A stretch of DNA of 64,000 nt from Terfezia claveryi (GCA_015179025.1 WHUX01000066.1:62001-126000), one strand, 5' to 3'; counted from the first letter of the stretch, positions 33,649 to 44,714 are shown. The notes: generated by a model from the letters alone, not told the origin. Translations and numbers: made by a program.

Positions 33649-34274
33649 ACTACCGCATCTACTGGTGAGCAAGAGTCCTTGTCAGTTTAGTTACATAGGT
33701 CGAGCTTATGCAGTAAGTGATATCAGAGCACAATGATCAACCGTCTATTTTTTTTGAAAAAGTGCACTAGGTATCCGAGCGCAAAATAGGTGGATGATAG
33801 GTACCGCACAAACTGATCTCCAAGAGTCCACTTTTTTGAAAAAGTAATTGTTATTACACCTGCTCTCTAATAATGATGTCTTCACCGAAAGTCAGAGTTC
33901 GACCGGGCCCCAAGGCAAAATCAACAGCCTTACAACCACGCAGTCTTACCTCGTTGAATGTACGGAAGCCTAAGAAAGTGAATAGAGATGAAGAAGAGAA
34001 TGTGGCCTCAGAATGGGTAGATGAGGATGTGGTGGTTGAAACCGATGTAAATCCTTAGCATTATACTTTTTCCAAAAAAATGGAGTCTTGGCGGTTATAC
34101 TTTTTTCAAAAAAGTGGACTCTTGGAGATCAGTATCATCCACCTATTTTGCGCTCGGATACCTAGTGCACTTTTTCCAAAAAAAATAGACCGTTGATCAT
34201 TGTGCTCTGATATCACTTACTGCATAAGCTCGACCTATGTAACTAAACTGACAAGGACTAGTAGATGCGGTAGT
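33649..34274. mobile_element. Foldback element 2 with a small central reading frame
   Basis: A 626-bp element whose two ~200-bp arms (33649-about 33856 and about 34067-34274) are inverted copies, with an 11-bp gap in one arm and a local duplication (caaaaaagtgga-type) at the inner end of the other. The arms contain the whole of the element-1 core, so element 1 looks like a deletion derivative of the same family. The unique centre holds a 61-codon frame (33873-34058, plus) that is basic at first (VRVRPGPKAK) and acidic at the end (DEEENVASEWVDED). It might be the residue of a transposase or a captured host exon. Confidence 0.8.
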
Positions 34275-34629
34275 TCTATGGTAAGTCAACGGGAGGAGAA
34301 TCCGACATTAGTAATTACTGTAGGGGGCTGGCGGAAAGGTGTGGCTGCCTGGGACTTTCAGGGATTTTTTCCTGTAGCATTTCACTCCGTCCGACGGAAA
34401 TTACTCACTTCATGCGTCCAGAAGCAAATCCTTTTTATTCCGCTTCCTAATAGATCGCTTGTTTGTCTCTAGTACCCGCATTTTATGTATTTCCAAACAT
34501 TTGTATTAAAATAGACAATTGACCATATCATATCACTGCCCCAATCAGCCTGCGAACACACCCCAAAATCACTGCCCAAATCTGCGCTATATGACTGTGC
34601 AAACAAGCCTAGACAAACGAGCCTCCATA

Positions 34630-34985
34630 TCCGTGTGCAAATGAGCTTAGAATTGAGCAAAAAAATGAGCCCGGAATTGAGCGAGCAAATGAGCCTGGAA
34701 CAAATGAGCCTAGAATTGAGCGAGCAAATGAGCCTGGATATCAGCGAGCAAGGAACCTGGAATTGAGCGAGCAACTGAGCCTGGAATTGAGCGAGCAAAT
34801 GAGCCTAGAGTTGAGCGAGCAGATGAACCTGGAATTGAGCGAGCAAATGAGCCTAGAATTGAGCGAGCAAATGAGGCCTAGATATCAGCTAGCAAATGTG
34901 CCTGGATATCACCGAGCAAATGAGCCTGGAATTGAGCGAGCAAATGAGTATGGAATTGAGCGAGGAAACAAGCCCTGATATCACT
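34630..34985 (+). repeat. Minisatellite with ~24-bp units
   Basis: At least twelve copies of gaattgagcgagcaaatgag with small variations. Because 24 is a multiple of three, one frame (34763-34978) stays open and encodes an eight-residue repeat, LELSEQMS. I treat that frame as a by-product of the repeat, not as a gene. Confidence 0.9.
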
Positions 34986-36129
34986 GCCAAATAAGCCCAT
35001 AAATCAGCGTCCAAATAACCTCCGTATGATGGTGTAAATAGGCATAGAAATCAGACGTATGTACACACTGGGTGTCCTGGAGTTGACAACCCTTCCCAGT
35101 ACTCCTCCACGGACACAAAGGCCAACCAACCGAGTCTTTCTTTCCTCTCCCTCCCCCCCCAACCCCAAATAATATCTTTTTATCAGGAGGCACAGTAATG
35201 ACTTCCCCCTCACCGCGTCATCCGCCACCTGAATATTCCCATCCCCATCACCATGGCAAAGTCGGTGTGGCGAACAGATGGTTGAGAATTGTAACGTTGG
35301 AAGTGGACTAGGTGAGGGGAATGGACGGATATGAATGGATGGGTATTTAGACTAGCCTCGGTGCTGTGGCTGCAATTCCTTTGGTTGGTTTTGCGGCTTT
35401 GGAATATTCCCCGTACCTACTATATGCATGCTCCAGTAACTAGCATTTATGTAGATCCCAAAGCTAGGTAGTATTAACGATGTAGATGGGGAGATATGAG
35501 AAAATGTATGTACTGCTGGTATTTGAGAGTGATAGTTGTTCATTTATGATACTCTACCGTAACTATCTGGAGAAAGCAGTGGTTCCAGGTTTGAATCATG
35601 CTTTTCGAAATGCAAACCAAGCGAGACATGACATCAATCCGTAACTCCAACCCCAATACTAACTGCTGCTCAAATGAAAGGACGGATAGGGAAATTACGT
35701 TTCACAATTCAGGGTAACTGTAGAAATAACACAACTCGGACGTTTGCGCATCTAGAAAGGAATTTGCAGGATTTAGAGGAAAATTTAAGGAATGGAAAAA
35801 ATAGGGAGAAAAAGTAGGGGAATTACAAACTGAGGCAGCAGAGACGGTGGCAGCTCCGGGAAGGAAATAATAACCACGATGGAATTGTACGTTCGTCATG
35901 AACTAGTACTTAAATCCAAAGGTTTGATAGCCAAAAAGAAAAAAAAACAAAAAACAAGAAGAAAATTAGTCGACAGGCCTCATTAACGTATATCATAGTG
36001 AGACAGAAGGCAGGGTTTTAAGGTCAACAAATCATTTAAACTAGCAAAAATAAAAAACAGTTGTATGCCTCACAAACACCCCTTTCCACATTTCCCCCAC
36101 AATTGCTTTACGAGCACAGGTTACCTCCA
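34986..36129. other. Intergenic DNA
   Basis: No supported gene. A run of C near 35150 and short frames on the minus strand (34981-35228) are not convincing. Confidence 0.35.
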
Positions 36130-36429
36130 TCATGCCACCCCAAAAAGCCCTCGGAGATGCATCTTCACCAGGTCCGAAATCATCCAGATAACCTGCTGCC
36201 AAGTCATCGCGCGTTTAGTTTCAAAATCCACGATATCTTCAATACCTTCTTCACGCATCCATTTCTCTAGAATAGCATTGATAACGCGAGTGACCACGTC
36301 CTTGTCCACGTTGTACTCTTGACCCATGTAATGCCAGTGATACAAGTCGTCATTAACCTTGGTAAGTATATGATAGTTGTGCAAGAATTCCAAAATCTGA
36401 CGCCTCAAGTTGATTTGTACTTCTGACAT
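36130..36429 (-). CDS. Orphan 99-residue protein, function unknown
   Basis: A compact minus-strand frame starting MSEVQINLRRQILEFLHNYH and ending HLRGLFGVA. It has balanced composition, predicted helices and well-placed charged residues (ILEKWMREEGIEDIVDFETK), which suggests real coding sequence. No signal peptide, membrane segment or known motif is visible. The start is the only in-frame ATG near the 5' end. It has no conserved neighbours and may be a lineage-specific gene, or an exon of a gene whose other exons I missed. Confidence 0.45.
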   Translation of the reverse strand: MSEVQINLRRQILEFLHNYHILTKVNDDLYHWHYMGQEYNVDKDVVTRVINAILEKWMREEGIEDIVDFETKRAMTWQQVIWMISDLVKMHLRGLFGVA

Positions 36430-37055
36430 GGTTTGGATTGAATGGTAATTGTGTTTTGCCTTTGGTGGTTTTGAAGTCTGGAGATGTTATGCTCGAGTGT
36501 AGTGGGATGAAGTTGATATTTGTCTCAGTTATCCAAGGGCCATGTCCATGGCCATATTCGCTCTGAAAAACAGGGTACCCATGAACCTTCCCAAAACCCC
36601 AACTTTCTGAAACGTTGCACTTATCTACCATCTTTGTGGGCAAATCTCACCAGGACGAGGGCCAAGCTTTGTTATTGGGATTGCAATTTCGTATGTGCCC
36701 ATCCCGCAATACATATTAGGCAATATCACGGGCATTGGAATGTCGCTATGCTTCTGGTATTATAGCACTAGTACCGTAGAAACCCACCCGACAAGAAACG
36801 TTTCTTAATCAATTGCAAAAACTAGCCAATGTGAGATTTTAGTTTCTTACATTCCGGTGGTTCTTATGCATGGGTCCTCTACCACCCGAGCTACATACAG
36901 AACCTACCCTGGCGGAATGAATAAACAATCTTAATCCCAAGTCTCATTTTGTCCTAATTGGTATCAATATTTATTTAACTGTATTTGTTACTGACAGTTA
37001 AAAAAACCCCACTTCTTTTACCTGTAGTATGATCGCCAAACAAGTTGGGTGAATC

Positions 37056-38200
37056 TTTTTTTTTTTTTATTTTTTTTTATTTTTAGATACTCATTACTCC
37101 TGCAAGGGGACCATGAAGAGCCACCCGGGTGGATTCAGGATAAGGCAAGTTAATCTGCCGGGTCCGGCGCGCGAAATAACTCAAGCCAAAATGGCAAAGC
37201 AAAAAGGGAAAAGTCAAGTGAATCAGAGGTTCCATGCTGTCATTAACAGGCTTGCGCCCGATGATCCAAAATAGGCCTGCTGAACTCGAAAATGAAGCGC
37301 TGGTAGGAATTTTAAGCAAAACCCTCCGCCTCCTAACCCTTCTCTTCCAAATAAGCAAGCTCCTCCTTCAAAGTATTAATCTCATCCTCCCAACCTTCCC
37401 GTTCTTCATCCCACTTTATGTCCTCCTCCCTTCAGTATGCTAACGCGATATCCTATGCTGCTATCTTTTTTTTCCCATTCTTCCTCCGCCTCATCCCATT
37501 GCAGCATCAGACTGTCATACTCACTTTCTGTTGGGATGTGGTCTGTAGCGCTTAGTTGTCAGGGGTATGGTCTGGGTGGCGGTGTTGGATGCTGGTGCTG
37601 GTTGGTGGGGGTAGTTGCGAATGCAGATAGAGTATTCTGGGAATTAGATCCTCCTTCTGATATCTCATTGAACTCGGGGGGAACTCCATTGAGAGCAATT
37701 TTGAGATTTTGCTCAATCTCGGGTAACAATTCCGAGGGTATGGAAGTCCCATTGACTGATATTGTGGCCCTGCTCTGTCAGTATATTCCATAAAGGGTAT
37801 ATGCCACTCCAAGTTCTTGATATCAGGTCGCTCAGGCTGTTGTATTGCAGTGGCGGGATGTGTGCTGTGGCTGCAGGTTGTCGATGCTTATATCACTTTC
37901 GTGGCCGTTGAGAGATGGTGGTCGTGGATGCCCGCAGCGGGGTCTTTAGTGGCGGGTTTCGCCTATCCTTTGTCCCTTCGCGTGCTTGGCATGTAGAGTG
38001 ATTGGGGAGCGGTAAGTTGTGGGAGTTATCTTTCCGCGTACGGGTTGGCAAGAAATCAGTACGGTGCGGTCGGGAAGAATTGCACGCAGCGTGAGATTTG
38101 AGGATTATAAGCCGGGGGAAAGGTGTCGATTCAGGCAGCAATTGCAGCATATGAGTATTTGCAGTATTATATCTAATCGTGTTGCGTATCCCCATGATGC
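37056..38200 (-). mobile_element. LINE-derived copy with coiled-coil coding remnant
   Basis: A T tract (37056-37083), the complement of the LINE terminus, and the family 3' segment (gaagagccacccgggtgg; ggcaagttaatctgcc) fix a minus-strand 3' end. Upstream (37310-37800) broken coding sequence encodes an acidic coiled coil (WDEEREGWEDEINTLKEELA, EYDSLMLQWDEAEEEWEKK) preceded by NLKIALNGVPPEFNEI. It is not RNase H, so compared with the copy at 57.8 kb this one has lost ORF2, or belongs to a non-autonomous form with a Gag-like protein. Confidence 0.6.
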
Positions 38201-38337
38201 ATAAGTATGTAATGTAATAGTTTATAACAGCATCCTCTTATTCTGCTGTCAAGAGTTTCGGGTCTCTAAAGGAGAATTAGGAATTCAGCCACGGCGGGAA
38301 AATTCAACCAAGCAGGCAGTATACCCCTGAGTAAAGT

Positions 38338-38610
38338 GGCACGAACGGTGTTTATAAACGATCTCCCAGCTTAATAAGTTCTTTCAGTCGGACTTTAGAT
38401 CAGGAGCGAGCATTGGTTAGCAATCCCAAGATATTAGATGAGTGGTTTGATCTGTTTTATGTTACAGTACTTTGACATAATATTCAGCCAGGGCATATTT
38501 ACAATATGGATGAGAAATAAATACAGTTTCCAGATCCACCCACAGTCCTACCAGCAGCAGCAGATCCACCAACAGCAGCAGTACTACCTCCAATAACTAC
38601 CCATCAGTAC
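38338..38610 (+). pseudogene. Pogo/Fot1-type transposase fragment
   Basis: One frame from 38338 reads SLISSFSRTLDQERALVSNP, then ILDEWFDLFYVTVL, a TGA at 38473, then HNIQPGHIYNMDEK and TAA at 38518-38520. This is the junction between the Tc5-type helix-turn-helix and the start of the DDE_1 nuclease (the Asp in NMDEK is the first catalytic residue). The rest of the DDE domain is missing; what follows is a Pro/Ala-rich stretch. Confidence 0.75.
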
Positions 38611-38982
38611 AGTATCATTGGTGTTGGAAAGTGGTGAACCGGAGCTTGGTTTTCGTATCCAGACGGGAACGCTTGTTGGAGTGTCGCTCATGCCTGTTGT
38701 AATTAAATTGCCTGTATATACACTACTTTAGAAAGTTTCTTTTACATAGAAGTAGATAGATACTATACTCACGTTCCATGTCCACCATCCCCGCTGTTTG
38801 CAGCTCATCTGAATTATGTTAGGTTATTTAGTAACTCTTTTACGTGATGGATGGGCTCTAGGGAGCACTCTGTGAAGAAGGCTATGATAGAGATGGATAA
38901 GCGTAGGTCCAAAGAGGAGCGTACTTATTGTAGCACAACTAGAATACAGGACGTTACACACACACAGCGCCCTTACGGATGT

Positions 38983-39055
38983 CTCCGTGTTGGCCCAATG
39001 TGCCCTAATCAATATACTCGTGTTGGCCCAATGTGCCCTAACCAATATACTTATC
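38983..39055 (+). repeat. 30-bp tandem duplication
   Basis: Two copies of gttggcccaatgtgccctaa, each followed by a caatatact-type end, lie back to back just before MITE copy B. Confidence 0.8.
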
Positions 39056-39077
39056 TGCTTCACCGAAGTACAGATAA

Positions 39078-39432
39078 GTGGACATAAATCTTGGAAAAAC
39101 AGGGAAATTATAGCCAAAATGGCCAAAAGCGCCCTTCGTACACCAGCATAATTGGACTGCGGCTTGCAACACTAGCTTCTCTGCGCTGTTCCCCATACAG
39201 TTTAGTGCTATTTCTGGCGATTTGGAAATCCCCTTCAGTTCTACAGGCCATTATTATGTATCTCCAGGACAGTTTACACTACCTGGCTGCAAAATTTAGA
39301 GAGGACGATGAAATTGGTTAATGTACAATTTTTTTTTAGATGATTAAGTACCTGCCAAACCCCGTTTTTAACATTTTTCGCACAACGGCCACTTTTAGAG
39401 TGATTTCGCATTCCACCAAGACTAATGTCCAC
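39078..39432. mobile_element. MITE copy B (same family as 12730-13186)
   Basis: The ends GTGGACATAAATCTTGG and CCAAGACTAATGTCCAC match copy A, as do internal words such as ccccatacagttta and ttaacatttttcgcaca. It is 355 bp, about 100 bp shorter by internal deletion. No TA duplication remains, so the flanks have changed or the insertion was imprecise. Confidence 0.85.
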
Positions 39433-39585
39433 TCTCTGTACTTAGAACCTTCCAAGAAAGACAAGCAGACCAAATACGGAGTCAGACTCAAAGGGATATC
39501 CCAAAATAACACCTGTCGGTAAAATGGAATAATTTGCTGAGCAGAAACAGTTGGACATAAACGTGCAGTGCAAGCAGACTAGCAT

Positions 39586-40026
39586 CTACCACGCTCCCGG
39601 TGCAACCGGCTCGGGCTGTGGACCTTCCGACCACTTTTCTGCAAGCCCATCCCAGTACCCCTTCGCCTTCAACTTCGACAGATCCACATCATCAAGTGTA
39701 TAGACATTGATCATAAGCATATCTCCACCAGCTTCTGGGACCCACCCACGACCAAACACGCTTGTGCCACAATTCTTGCAAAATCGGTGATTCACAGAAC
39801 GACTCGCGAATGTATAGTTCCCGACTTCTTCAATACGAGCGGGAGAGATTAGGGTGAAGGTGTTGACATCCTTGGGTTGGAGGGAGAGGTACCCCTTCTT
39901 GTGGCAGATAGTGCAGTTGCACCTGGTGACATCCCAAGTGGTGGGGTCTGCAGGGAGGTTGACTTTGTATTTGACCTGGCCACAGTGGCATGAACCGAAG
40001 TAGGTAGTATCGGAGGAGGTAGACAT
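39586..40026 (-). CDS. CENP-V/GFA domain protein (Mss4-like zinc fold)
   Basis: A 146-residue single-exon protein. Zinc ligands of the GFA fold are all visible: C13-H-C15 in GSCHCGQVKY; C36-N-C38-T-I-C41 (structural zinc loop); and C83-K-N-C86-G in HRFCKNCGTSVFG. Length and order match the fungal DUF/GFA family (about 130-150 residues). The family was named for S-hydroxymethyl-glutathione synthase activity, but most fungal members have no proven substrate and some may be glutathione-linked detoxification enzymes, so the biochemical role is open. The start ATG is in good context, 10 residues before the first motif. Neighbouring genes suggest no pathway. Confidence 0.93.
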   Translation of the reverse strand: MSTSSDTTYFGSCHCGQVKYKVNLPADPTTWDVTRCNCTICHKKGYLSLQPKDVNTFTLISPARIEEVGNYTFASRSVNHRFCKNCGTSVFGRGWVPEAGGDMLMINVYTLDDVDLSKLKAKGYWDGLAEKWSEGPQPEPVAPGAW

Positions 40027-40634
40027 TTTGTAGTCTAATCCGGGATGAGCAATATCACAATACCGGCAGAGATATTTTTGAAGTCAGAAAAGAGTGGCTT
40101 GGGGACTTCGTGAGCTCGAGGAGGATGTGCTGAGGAGATAATCTGCTCCGTAGTCGAGGGGAACAGCTCTAATATATTATCTGTGAGCTGATTCACCTAC
40201 CCTATGAGTAACCCAGAGGCACCCAGCCAAGCTTACGGGACCCGCTCCCGATCAATGACGTGAACATCGATAATGCGGGTTTAGGATATGCTTGCGGTCA
40301 ATCTAGTAGTACGGCAAACCCGGCTATACGGAAGGGATTTGTCAGACCGTTCCTGCACGTAGTCTCGATCAGAGGTCCTGCACTAGTCTGGTTGGCACAA
40401 CACCCTCCAGGTAAAGTACTGACGGACTGGGAAATGGATGATAGACTAGATTGCTTGGCATGACGAGGAGCTTTGTACTTAGATATCCGAAAGAGGTGGG
40501 AATGAACACCTACTTCACAGGACAAGAACTTCTTTTAGGACTCGAGCTCACAGTACCCTGGCTATAGTAAACTAATCGATATAACGAAAGTGAAGAGAAT
40601 GCCGTGCCTAATAAATTAAATCATAGCGAAACTA

Positions 40635-40795
40635 TATTAACTATAGTGGAACTAGTGGTGCCAACTACAAGGTAAAGAACTAGGAAAGTGACGAGGTAGT
40701 GACTATGAGTGGAAGTAGTAGTGGTGCCAACTACAAAGTAAAGAACTAGGAAAGTGACGAGGTAGTGGCTATAGTGGAACTGTGGTGCCGTAGGG
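40635..40795. repeat. Degenerate ~85-bp tandem repeat
   Basis: Two long copies of ggtgccaactacaa(g/a)gtaaagaactaggaaag followed by gacgaggtagtg, and a third partial copy, reach up to a short minus-strand frame at 40746-40943. That frame (HLFQLISGTTAINFLEEIG; SDLEKSLAYAEPSLRHH) has coding character but no known family, and may be a gene end truncated by the repeat. Confidence 0.65.
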
Positions 40796-42129
40796 ACGGC
40801 TCTGCATAGGCAAGAGATTTTTCAAGATCGGAGATGTTGATTTCAAGCTGATCCGGGACTGGAGGGAGAGTAGCGACTGGTCCGATTTCTTCAAGGAAGT
40901 TGATTGCAGTAGTACCCGATATTAATTGGAAGAGGTGGTGCATGGTCTGTAGTATAGAGATTCAAGGTCATTATTTAAACCAGCTTGAGAAGTAAGTCCA
41001 GCATACATACGTTTCTTCACATGTACTGACATCTCAATTGTATGAGTTTGTTCTATAATTATCACAATCATAGTATCCGATCCATCTGAGGATACATCGA
41101 TACCTGTCTTTTACCAACAATGAAAAATTGTGCTTGCAGAATCTCCAGACCGCTGTTCATAAACATGTTGAGCTTGACTTATCTGCCATTTTTCTAAGGG
41201 AAGTACGCCCATAATCGGCGGTGAGGAGGCATGTTGCAATATGGTATCTCAGTATTAATATTTGTTAATGTCTAGCCGGATTAGCGGGCTTGGCATGTCA
41301 ATATTGAGTTATCGGAAGATCTCTCGATATCCATGATCTCCAATGAGAATGACATGACGATGATCATTTGTGTTCTATAAATATTGAACTGTTCAATTAG
41401 CTCCAGGGAGATACCACACACGTGCAAAGGCTTGGTGAACCTAGCAGAATTTCTTGGCTGGCATCAGGGCCGTTCAAGAAGATATTCATTATTATTAGGC
41501 TGAATTTTCTCTTTGCGGGGACTAACAAGCCAACTTTACAAAAGTAATAGTCTTGAGCCACCCAATACAGTTTGGTTCACAAACGTCACCATCTTACGAG
41601 TATGATGGAGGTTGTTGACATCCTTCAAGGCCCGCCTCACAGCTTTTCAAAGCTGAAGGTGAAGAAGGTGAGGGGGCGATCTAGACTAGGGCGATACTGG
41701 CCATTCTTACTTCTTTCCGCTAGTTCCACCCAGAAAGTCTTCAACAAGTTCAAGAAGATCTCGATCGGAAAGAAAGGCAGGTCAAGATCTTGCAAGTTCA
41801 GCACAATCAGCTCAAGGAGCTGGGTTCGGCGAGGCCATTACTTTGTGCTTAAAATTCTGGAATTGTACCCAGAAACAATGCAGTGGATCTAATAGAATAT
41901 CTCGAGAATGGTGAGCGAAGTGTGGTATGTGTAACTCTCCAAAAATGTCTTGAATGATTTTCTATGTTTTCCAAAATAAGGTTAGGGAGGGTTCTTGGGC
42001 TAGCCAAACAACTTGCACTTTTTTGTGCTGGTAAGTACTCATACAACCTGCTACATTCGTAGGTTCTTTCCTGCCTCCCTTCAAGATTTCCTAACAGCTA
42101 AGGAGTATGGGTTTGTCCTAAGGAGGTTT

Positions 42130-42312
42130 TCCCATGCTTAAGTAGTCAGTGAAGTTCATACTGAGACTAGTTCAAATGGGCGTGCGGTAGCCCATTTTTC
42201 CGTGGGTGCCAACCAGACTATTTCCGTGGGTGTACCGAGTCTTTTCAAGATGAGGGAACGGGGCCGTCTCATTACCTAGGGCTCCATAACAGACTAAAAA
42301 AAAAAAAAAAAA
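42130..42312 (+). mobile_element. Second poly(A) retroposon family, plus-oriented copy
   Basis: Starts with a region containing cagtgaagttcatactgag, includes gaacggggccgtctcatta and cctagggctccata, and ends in about 17 A (42296-42312). The same sequence occurs inverted at 45710-45908. It is distinct from the LINE family with the GGTCCC hairpin. No coding capacity, so it is SINE-like or the tail of another LINE. Confidence 0.75.
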
Positions 42313-42539
42313 TTGATGCAACGTTCTTTTAGGGTTCCATCTCTGAAAATCGCAGCATAGGCATTTAATGTGAGCATACAATATACTATCTGTGCAAACC
42401 TGGCACCCCAGTAATCACGTTTTGTCCTAGCGGTTACACTCTGCAACATTTAATTCAGTTAAGCCTTACGCAAGCGAAGGGAGGTCTCTCATTCATTGAC
42501 GGGGCAAGCAAGCGAGGAGGTGGTCTTTCAAGATCTGGT

Positions 42540-42800
42540 CAATAAAATTAGGATAGGGTTATAGGGTAATAACTATTTAAATACAAAGATAAAGTTAAAA
42601 TCTAACTCCGTACTAAACTAAGGATAAGCAAGAAATAGGCTGGTTATAAACTAAAAAATTATAAAAGCATATAATAAATTAAGTAAAAAAGAGTAAGAGG
42701 TTAGCTCAGATGGAAGAGCACTCGTTTTACACCATAAAGCTCATAGGTCCTATATCTCTTATGCAAATTAATCGGCATACTAGCTAAATTATATTAGTTT
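42540..42800 (+). other. Nuclear insertion of mitochondrial DNA (NUMT)
   Basis: A strongly AT-rich block with typical mitochondrial intergenic composition that contains a recognisable fungal mitochondrial tRNA-Val. The right edge is probably near 42800, the left near 42540. No mitochondrial protein gene is readable. Confidence 0.7.
42695..42761 (+). pseudogene. Mitochondrial-type tRNA-Val (TAC), damaged
   Basis: Acceptor AAGAGGT pairs with ATCTCTT, the A-box region is TTAGCTCAGATGGAAGAGCA, and the anticodon loop TTTTACA gives TAC. About six bases of the T-loop (where TTCGAA belongs) are missing and the anticodon stem is mispaired. It matches the fungal mitochondrial tRNA-Val pattern, so this is a nuclear pseudo-copy. 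Confidence 0.8.
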
Positions 42801-43399
42801 TATTCCCTAATTGTGTCTCCATCGCTGAGGGTTGGTTGGTTATCCTGTGCTTAGGGGGGTGAGCTACTTCAAAAGAAGTACAGGATGTCGTGCATGTTAT
42901 TCCGCCCATACCTAACTATACCGTCAGACCCACATATGCTTTTCACATGAGTGAAGATTCCGTACATGTGTAAACGTTATGCGCTTCATATGACGTTCCA
43001 AATGATGTCATGAGTGCGTGCACATGCGATCTCTTTTATGTATTTCCTACTTTTCAGGAAGGAGATCAGATCAATATATCAATCATTCTCTCCGCATCAC
43101 GCTCAGAGCCACATGCGTTAAGAATGTCTGCCGAAGCCGGATGATCATGTCGACCACGTGCAAAAGGAGGTCTTGCTTCACGAGTGCCTCTCTAAATCTC
43201 CCCGAAGATGATGAGGATATTAAGGATACAGTCCATGTATCTACTTCACGAGCCTCAGCACCCCGAGATTTCAGATCAAGCAACAAGGGATACGCCATAA
43301 AAGGATACACCCTTATTCACATGAATCTAATGGTGTTCCCGAGCGGTATAAACGAACAATACATATAAACCCTCGCCACCGCAGTGTGATACTAAGTAT

Positions 43400-44170
43400 G
43401 TGAAAGACGGGAGGATTCGAAAAGAAGTTCTCGCCAAGATGAAATTTTGGCGACCTCATGAATCGACGAGTCCACCAACTCAGAATGTATCGCCACAACC
43501 AGAAACTCAACAAAAAAATCTGGAAGTTACATTAGAGGACGAAACAATGCAAGATCATTTATCTTTTTGCGTGAACTCGAGCCTAGGGAAAAACGTGAGA
43601 AGGTTAAGAAGGAAAGGAGGAGTGGGGAGGAAGAAGAAGTCAAAATTGCCCTAGCGATGAATATGCGGGAGAACCTCGATTTGGATAAGTTTGTGCACAA
43701 GCTCATGAGCGGAGAGGAGCTGAATACGGAAGAGGTGTTAGCTGCTGCAGGACCTGAGTTAGTACAGTATTGTGCGGAGATAAAAAGGGTCCCAAAGATC
43801 AATGAGGTGCAGCGACGGCTAGAAAAAGCTGGAGGCAGTATAGTAGTAAGTAGGATCTACAGGAACGAGATGGACCGGGAATTATACGCTGCAGCTTGTC
43901 CAACCTGCGTGGCGGTGCTAAACGAGAATGAGAAAGAACTTCTGGAATTGTTGATCGATGGAGGGTCGGAGTTGAATTTGTTGAGAGCGGATGTTGTCAG
44001 AGAGTACAATATTCCCATTGACGTTAAGGTGAACTGGTCTATTGGAGGGGCGACAGGAGGAAATACGTGGGTGGTTGGGGTGTGCCATAAGGTAAACGTG
44101 ACAATCGCGGGAGTGGAAACCTATGGCACTTTTTTTGTGATGGGGAAATTATCTCGGGAAGCAATTTTGG
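43400..44170 (+). pseudogene. Ty3-like retrotransposon: Gag end and retropepsin
   Basis: A first frame (43400-43650) carries KFWRPHESTSPPTQ and continues after a shift at about 43560 into an open frame (43567-44232) with basic/acidic helices (LEPREKREKVKKERRSGEEE; ENLDLDKFVHKLMS) and an aspartic protease: LLIDGGSELNLLRADVV (Asp in the D-G-G-S position), a flap-like GGATGGNTWVVG and TYGTFFVMGKLSREAIL. The expected L-G exit is cut off at AILEDEG, where a different piece begins. The reverse transcriptase is absent. Confidence 0.7.
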
Positions 44171-44179
44171 AAGATGAGG

Positions 44180-44714
44180 GTTCACAAATGGAGAAGAGTA
44201 CGAGGTGGCAGCACCACCGGTTAAAATATTGAAGAATGGGAACCGGCAACAAGAGAAGAAGAAGGAACCTCCGAAGAAAACTTGACTTCAGTAAACCTGT
44301 TGAAAGAATTAAAGCTTCAGCTTGTTGAAGTTCAGCGGTCTGCAAGGGAAGAAGTGTTGAAGAAGGATTTGGAAATTACCGGGTTAAAAAAGCTAGCTGC
44401 AAAACCTCAGCCGACCCAACAGCTCTATAACCTCAATCAACATAGGATGCGGGATTATCAACAGAATACTGGGAGTTAAGGGCAAGAGAACATGCTCAGG
44501 ATTAGGGGGTGCTACTGGGATGGAGGATTGCACCGGCGAGATGAGTGCAAGGCGTTTAAGAAGACATTTGAGTGTGGGGAGGTACACTACCGAGGAACTT
44601 CGTTGTTTTTGGGGCACGAGTGAAGGGAGGCAGAAATACGGTATCCTTGTCCTGTTATGGGAGAAGATGGTCAGGTTAGCGAGTGGTAGGAGGACTGGGT
44701 TAGGAACACGTTAA
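44180..44714 (+). pseudogene. Ty3-like Gag zinc-knuckle segment, second piece of the same family
   Basis: The part beginning VKILKNGNRQQEKKKE and KLQLVEVQRSAREEVLKKD, then QLYNLNQHRMRDYQ, a TAA stop, then CYWDGGLHRRDEC near 44508-44546, is homologous to 18865-19290. In an intact element it should come before the protease, but here it follows it, so the locus is either two truncated copies in tandem or a rearranged one. The knuckle again has Asp instead of the second Cys. Confidence 0.65.

Noticed and set aside
34763..34978. Possible repeat protein with LELSEQMS units.
   Set aside because: It is explained by a 24-bp DNA repeat; no start context, promoter or flanking coding sequence.
36840..36905. 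tRNA-like D-arm on the minus strand (GTAGCTCGGGTGGTAGAG).
   Set aside because: Only the A-box-like part is present; there is no B box or acceptor stem, so it is not called as a tRNA or SINE.
41572..41892. Basic 106-codon plus-strand frame and an alternative coiled-coil frame (QEDLDRKERQVKILQVQHNQ).
   Set aside because: The two frames compete and neither extends into a gene; most likely a decayed fragment of unknown origin.
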